Below are positions 58,069-64,000 of a DNA stretch of 64,000 bases, one piece after another; position 1 is the first letter of the stretch, and the number at the start of each line of letters is the position of its first letter. The DNA comes from Paragyromitra xinjiangensis. Lineage: Eukaryota; Ascomycota; Pezizomycetes; Pezizales; Discinaceae. The stretch spans positions 930,001 through 994,000 of the forward strand of contig JBCAMK010000005.1 of the NCBI GenBank assembly GCA_038503065.1. Direction: 5' to 3'. A program made the translations under genes and the position numbers. The notes beneath the pieces were generated by a model, which was given only the letters and a program-made list of their open reading frames with translations, was not told the DNA's origin and ran no database searches.

Positions 58069-59946
58069 TCGGCGTCTTCCCGACTTTCCCCAGTGCACGG
58101 TCCCATGGTCACGACAATCAATAAGCCTGGGCATACATACGGCTAACGAGAGAGAGCCGCAGGAAACGCCATTTAAAACACCAGCTCGAGACAGGAGCTG
58201 ATATCAATTCGAATCCATATCTGAAAGCCCTTTCTCCCTAACCTTAACCCTCAGGAACGCTACTCTAATTCATGGTCTGGCTTCAGAAAATTTTACTTCA
58301 CGCCATCCCTTCCCCCAACTCGTTGAGGAAAATCTCGGAAACTACCCAAACACGCCCCGAGAGTGGCAATATCGACAGCCGCGCCTGCATGCAGCTAAGG
58401 GTACCTATTAGTGGTCAGCAACGCTGGATTCAATAGAATTTATGAAGATCACGAGCAGATTTTTTTTCTCCCTTTTTGTTTGAGTAACAGAAGGGCCCAA
58501 ATGCCAGTTTGATGTCTACCCGCTGGAACCACAATTAAAATAGTTTGGATATGCACCAGATGTGCAGCTAAAATCAAGGCTGACCTCCCGGCTTCTGTTC
58601 CGGAAACCCCCCCCCCCGCCACCGACCTTAAAATTTTTTTAAAAAAGGGTTTTCTGCAGTGCGAGCTCGGCTCTTGAGGCGAGGCTCGGGGTTTTGAACT
58701 CTGGAAGCAAGATAAGCTACCGGGGTAACTGAGATTTGATCACAAGGGGCTTTGCTGCACAACTTCGGAATTACGTGCGCGGGTGCTTCGCTATTGATAC
58801 GAGAAAGGTCATACACCATGCACCATGACCCAAAAACAGTTATCCAGAAACGTGATCCAAAGTCATTGCCCTGTCTAACCTGGGGTAAGCCTCTTACGCA
58901 ATCCCGATGCGATTGAGAATTTTCGGATTCAGTTAATATATCCAGCATGCACTCCGCAAAGAGGGCTCTGAACGTGAGAGTAAGGACAGCATATTGATAG
59001 CCGATAGCCTAGAACATTACTCTAACTGGAAAATATTTTTCTATCTTAACAAGCGAGACGCGCCAAAGCTTCACCATATCAGCTAATACCTACATGCAGT
59101 TAACTAGAATATATACAGCCTTAGACCCACCCATAGCTATTTACGCGTGCCTAAAACTTAGCCTCTTTCCGTTTGGTCTCCTTCAACACTAACTAGACAT
59201 TATCTCTATGGAAAAAATCCTAATAGCTAGGCCTGCGCAGCTATGAAAATTTTCTTCCAGGGAAATCTCTAGCACCATCGGGAAACGGCACCTCATGATC
59301 AGTCCTCTACGAGTGTAAGAAGAAAACTTTTTCTTTTGGAACTAGCTAGCCCTAGTATTACAATTCAATCTCGTTTTCGTGTCAATAGAAGGATAGCTGG
59401 AATTTATAATTAGAGACGAAAATAATAATTTATCTTAAACTTTGGATAACCTAGAAAGAAGAGTGTATGGTATTGGCTGTGTATAAAGGTACATTTATCC
59501 CGCGAGGAGATCTATCAGATCGAAATATGCATGATTTTTGTGCACCTCGCATACAAAGCTACGTTTTCTCATTATAATGCTATCCGCCTAGGCCCATGTA
59601 AAAGCACTATCTAGAAGTGTTTATCTCTAAGATCTTGCTATAGATGTGCTTCGCGGAACAGCGCCATAGTATACGTTATTTACAACACGACAGCTACTAA
59701 CGCTAGAAATTTCCTAAAGCCCACACTCGGTAGACCTTAACGCAGCTACCTAAGAAAGGTTATAATCCTTACGGCAAGTGTCAAGAACCTACTGTGTTCC
59801 AACGAACCACCGATATCATACAAATTTATATTTACAGCTCATCACTCATAATAAGAGAGATCTCGTATCTAACTTCTATCTTAGGTGTTAGCAATGAACA
59901 CAGAAAATAGGTTAGGGGAAGACTCACCAACTACTGTCAACATGTA

Positions 59947-60134
59947 CAGTAAAACCTATCACGATTCCACTATATCATAATTTCATATCCCTATCATACC
60001 CCCAGGGTCCCCCCCCCCTGCTGCAAGGATACAAACCGCGATTTCCCTTAAAATACGCCCTATCGAAATTCCATTCCAGCTTTCTTAAGCCTTGACAGGG
60101 ATACAGACAAAATAGAGTTGTGATAGGTTTACTG
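59947..60134. mobile_element. MITE-like element with CAGTAAA(A)CCTATCAC ends and TA flanks
   Basis: Left end CAGTAAAACCTATCAC (59947-59962); right end GTGATAGGTTTACTG (60120-60134), its inverted copy with one base less. TA lies immediately outside both ends (59945-59946 and 60135-60136). The element is 188 bases, AT-rich with a C-run in the middle, and non-coding. Ends of this form with TA target sites are typical of Tc1/mariner-pogo non-autonomous elements. Confidence 0.75.
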
Positions 60135-61003
60135 TATATGCCCGGAACTCACGCATGACTTCGCTTCAACACCACACTATGCTGCGAAGTCCGCATGGCC
60201 CCCAGTTGCTTTCATCAATACCGTATTTACTCGGTTATCGGCGACTCCCATTTGAGGGTTAAAATAAAGTTCGAAACAAAGTCCGTGCTCGATGAATATA
60301 AAAGCGCAGGCTTTTCCGCTAATTCTTGCCCAAAGGGGCCTCTTTAGGAGGCCGAAGCAAGACACCCACCCCAAAATGAACTCATTGAGCTAGATAGGGG
60401 GTCTGTGAACCTCTGGTTTCGGCTCTGATATCCGTTTGAACATGCTCCCGGACCCTCGAGGAAAAGTTGAGACAAAAACCTTATTTAGACTCTAAAATCC
60501 GAGATGCTTATAACCCAGTCAATACGGTAGGTGTTATTACCTGCTCTATAAGGGGATGTGCGGTTAGTAAATCATAGTTACTATAACAATATATATTGTT
60601 TTTTAAAAAATTTCTTTAACTGTTTAGAGTGACGGATAGGAGAAGGATTTTGTCCACGCCATAACTTTTGTACCCAGGAGTCAATGAAATTCTTTTTTCT
60701 TTTTTCTTCTTTCATTTGGATAAGGTCTCTTTGAGAGCTCTTCCTCTCACTCCAATAGTCTACTTTGCTGTCAACTAATTATAAATATATAATAGATTTT
60801 GCGGATAACATTCCAGATGAGATTTGAGTCACATTAGCGTCAGAATAAAATCTCGAGTAATTGCAGTAAAGATAACATAATATAAGTCCAGCGTTAAGTC
60901 GACATCTCACCAAAAGCTTGTATCATGAAACTTCTAGTCATCCGCAAATCATTAAGTATCCGAGTTCTGCTAGCACTAGCACCACTCCCACTCTTCATAG
61001 GCT

Positions 61004-61327
61004 ATGATGACCTTCGAAATAAGATACTCCCAATTCGATAACTTAGATCCTAGCTCCAGGTCTCATAGCGCTAGCCCAGTACAGTATTTTAACGATAATA
61101 GCTTGTTCTGCAACACCGGAACTAAGGAGATGGTTTTTTATCTAGCAACATCTTCTCGGGGGCGGCGGTATACCCGTAACATACATGTAGGTACTTTATC
61201 TTACTTCTCTTCAGGGACAAGAGCAGCGACTGCAATTCTGATTTCGTCGCGCCAACAAATTAGATGTCTTAATGTAGGGAGGGTTCACGAGATAGCTTGT
61301 GGAATCCTTCCATTTTGCCACAAATAG
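61004..61327 (+). pseudogene. Protein-like fragment, possibly lectin-type beta-propeller relic
   Basis: A 107-codon open frame contains KEMVFYLATSSRGRRYTRNIHVGTL, shown here in its two halves KEMVFYLATSS and GRRYTRNIHVGTL. It is followed by SSGTRAATAI, RQQIRCLN and RVHEIACG. The order (VG-x-L, then SGT-x-AA, then QIR, then I/V-x-E) resembles one repeat of fungal fucose-binding lectins. It shares LAT and GR-x(4)-R-[DN]-I-x-VG-x-L with 52158-52364. There is no full gene, so this is an uncertain relic. Confidence 0.22.
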
Positions 61328-64000
61328 GCTCGAGCTCTTCATATTTTATCCGTTGTTCTTTCATCTTGTGTCGGGGTAGTGCAGGAATATACAGGATTAG
61401 CTATTCACTCACATATAACCATATGTACTATATATCCGCTCCCTTTACAGTTACATCACCATGCCAGGCTAATTCGCTGGACCGTCGATTACTCATATTC
61501 TACTTTATACTTCCTCTGGATATAATTATTTTACGGGGTATAGCGCTTCCGAGATATAAAATTCTGCTCTGCAGTACTAGGATCTGTACATACTTAATTT
61601 GGAATAACATCATACCAAATTTCTAACAAGCCAATCCGAACGCGGTTATGATAAAGCCTGCAAGCTTCTCAGGAAATTTATCACATTGTGTTGACGATCA
61701 ACCAGCGTACAAGGATGGTAGCATATTCTACCTGCAGCTGATAAGTAGAGACCGCCCAGTCAATCTCTCAGAATTTTTGCGATACATACTTAGAGTGATT
61801 TTAAGTAACTCTAGATCTTTAATTGGTTCATATGATGCAGTAGCGAAGCAAATGATAGTGGTCGACCTCATCCTAGGCACCACAACGCTTTTAGGGTAGC
61901 TTAAGATGGGGCCAAAAACAAATTCTATCCTCATTACGTCCGAAATGCCACAAACAAGTGCTCATATCCTGTGCTGCCCTCTCAATCCACGCTCGTCTGT
62001 TTCAATGTCAAATCATGATGTGGCACCAGCTCAGATCTCAGGTTCTGGTCATGGAATATGATGTAATTAACCGATGGATTGGGCTCATGGGCTGCGGCTC
62101 TGCGGGACCAACCGAGTCGTGTAAACACCCTTGTTGCCCTTCAATCCCCCAGTAAGACCAGTGCAAATCCGATTTGCACTGCGCATGCCCGAGATTCCAA
62201 TACAGAACCCGATTTCCCTGAGCCAAGTGAAAAAGAAGGAAAACAAGCCCCCACGAAAATTTAAGCCTTCTTGGGTTGATCTTAAATTTCCCGTATCTTA
62301 GGGGAACGAGCCGAACACACCAAATGTATCAAGCCCAAGCCCCGTCAGGATGGCAACTAGAAGCATCACTCACCGAAAGACGAAGCCTAAAAACGAAATA
62401 TGGGAATTAAATACAGAAATTGTGGCTGGCTGCCTTCAGCATCCGCCAGCAAACCTCGCATCGGTACTACATTTCCTGTCACATACGATACGCAGATCCA
62501 CATCCCACCACGATATATCTGAAGCTACACTCCCTCTTATAATTGATACATCGAAACAGCCTCCTGGACGACTGACCCCAATATTCCCGTGGACGTACGA
62601 CTAAAAGATTCAAAGTGGAAAGCTAATGCTTCAGCTATTCAGAGCCCCAAGTGCAGTTGGGCTACCTAGGCCTGGCCATGGCCCAAGTTTTTATTATGAC
62701 TAAGATTTAGTTAAATCATCCGTTTCCGAAGAATGATATTTAATTGGCTGAGAAGCGAGTGAGGAACTATGATTGCTGATGATACTTTTCGCGTCATATT
62801 GTAAGTTGCTTGCAATAAAATTTCTCTTTGAGGGATGGCAAGATGTCGCCATGAGCGTTATACCTAAGCTAATGTGTTGTTTCCTAGAATAGTTGAGCAA
62901 TGTACGAAATCCAACCAGCGCCATTTTCATGTTCTCGGTCGGGTTTCGCACAAGCAATAAGTCGATCGACACTACGTATACCTTTCATTCAAGCGATGCC
63001 TTTGGCTCTATATATTTGCACCACAAGAGTCATCTTTAAAATTCCCAACGTGAATAATTGTCAATCAATATCACGACTTTTGAATTCAAACTGGTACCAT
63101 ATATGCACACACAAATTGCGATGCTATCATCGCGTCGGGCTCTACCACAAAAGCCTCGAAAAGAGATATACCTCAATATTCACGACCGACCAAGCTATAA
63201 TTTGTCGGAAGCTTGGAATGTTTTATTTGGATGATGACTGGATGGCTCAGAGCAATTCATCTTAGCCGAAACTGAAGCAGCTTATCGCGACATCAGACAG
63301 CACATCGATATTCAGAATAGTGGCTTCAAGGAGTGTGATTATCTACCGAAGAGCACAATAATACTAGCACCAGGTGGCTGATCAACTGAAATGTTTGTTG
63401 TTCAAAGCGCCGCCAAAGCACCACAAGGGTGGCAAACTGGAGACGGTGTTGTGATGGGCCAGCCAGCCCTTTCCTCAGCCCGGTACCAGAGCCCTGGTAA
63501 CTGCCGGTCTAGGCCGACATATACTGCACCTTACAACATAAGCAGAGGTTATGCATCCTGATATGCGCGGATCACTCTAACGGGCGGGTGGTCTTTCATC
63601 TTGAGAAATGGAACGAGGAATGGAAAAAAGAAAGGAATAGCGAGTAACAGTAAGCTCCGGGCACTCTATTCGTTCGAGAGTAAATTTGAGGGGGATACTC
63701 AGTCTTTGTACGATACTAAATCTTCTATAGTCGTCTGTGCATGATTGGATAATGGATTAAGTCCCTGGGTGGGCTGCCCCAGACACGCAATTATCGCTAC
63801 TCCAACCAATTACCGACTACAAGTCAATCTCCACTGTTCACAAGAGACTTTCCTGTTTTGTAAACATATCCTTTCGCCTAATATTTAGGTATGGTGCCGA
63901 AAACCCTATTGGTGGCTTCTCACTTCATGTTTCTTTGTAGGAGCTGTTCGTAGCATTTTAGTTACTTTAACTTGGCACATGTACCGATCTTTACAGCCTA

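Larger units (their letters stand above)
57564..64000. other. 6.4-kb gene desert at the right end
   Basis: No supported gene. 57564-58100 would hold the transporter promoter, with an (AT)n tract at 57744-57755 and an inverted repeat at 57993-58068. 58600-60900 is AT-rich with C runs near 58610 and 60010 and holds a MITE at 59947-60134. A possible lectin-like relic lies at 61004-61327. Frames near 62350-62604 (+), 62700-62972 (-) and 62900-63265 (+) are short, overlapping and unassignable. Around 63250-63560 there is a protein-like but interrupted + strand stretch. Confidence 0.5.

Noticed and set aside
62900..63265. 121-codon + strand frame with ATG
   Set aside because: Overlaps an opposite frame, shows no domain and lies in AT-rich sequence; a chance frame is likely.

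Overview
This is eukaryotic nuclear DNA from a filamentous ascomycete, most likely Pezizomycotina; I cannot fix the class. Supporting this are many short introns of about 50 to 75 nt with GTATGT- or GTGAGT-type donors, CTAAC-like branch sites and TAG/CAG acceptors. The gene content also fits: a fungal ergosterol cyclase, ALG14, a fungal CTD kinase with a long SR-type leader, a peroxisome-type NADH pyrophosphatase, and a Nudix/eIF2B-like fusion. Gene density is low: 13 protein-coding genes in 64 kb, separated by gene-poor stretches of 1 to 7 kb.

Layout. 1-2406 is gene-free. A small lysine/serine-rich hypothetical gene (2407-3143, +) converges on lanosterol synthase ERG7 (3776-6111, -). 6112-9613 holds only decayed coding fragments. 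Two minus-strand fungal genes follow: a four-helix membrane protein (9614-10246) and a small secreted cysteine-containing protein (10594-11214). A decayed C2H2 zinc-finger pseudogene lies at 12060-12975 (-); its intact relative is at 50736-51767. An adaptor-binding LAA2-like protein (14073-17499, -) ends the cluster. 17500-24896 is a 7.4-kb desert containing a telomere-repeat hairpin. A 1,732-residue Sel1-type protein (24897-30584, +) leads into a divergent pair, ALG14 (31765-32549, -) and mitochondrial ribosomal protein bL27m (32699-33414, +). After another desert come RNA polymerase I/III subunit RPC40 (36917-38277, +) and the CTK1/CDK12-like kinase (41414-45540, +). The kinase converges on the NADH pyrophosphatase (46456-47866, -). 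Then follow the intact zinc-finger gene, the Nudix/eIF2B-like fusion (52553-54222, -) and a major facilitator transporter (55647-57563, -). 57564-64000 is gene-free.

Function. There is no operon or biosynthetic cluster. Most genes are unrelated housekeeping functions: sterol synthesis, N-glycan assembly, mitochondrial translation, Pol I/III transcription, Pol II CTD phosphorylation, nucleotide clean-up and vesicle-coat accessory work. The more accessory content is the secreted protein, the zinc-finger gene with its dead copy, and three short inverted-repeat elements (about 40431-40555, 49908-50130, 59947-60134). Two of these have TA-flanked, related ends (CMGTAAAAYCT) and look like Tc1/mariner-pogo MITEs. 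The gene-poor stretches look like graveyards of decayed genes and small transposons. No tRNA, rRNA or CRISPR was found.

Exon boundaries were read by eye from splice signals and reading-frame continuity. They are inferences unless confirmed by transcripts.
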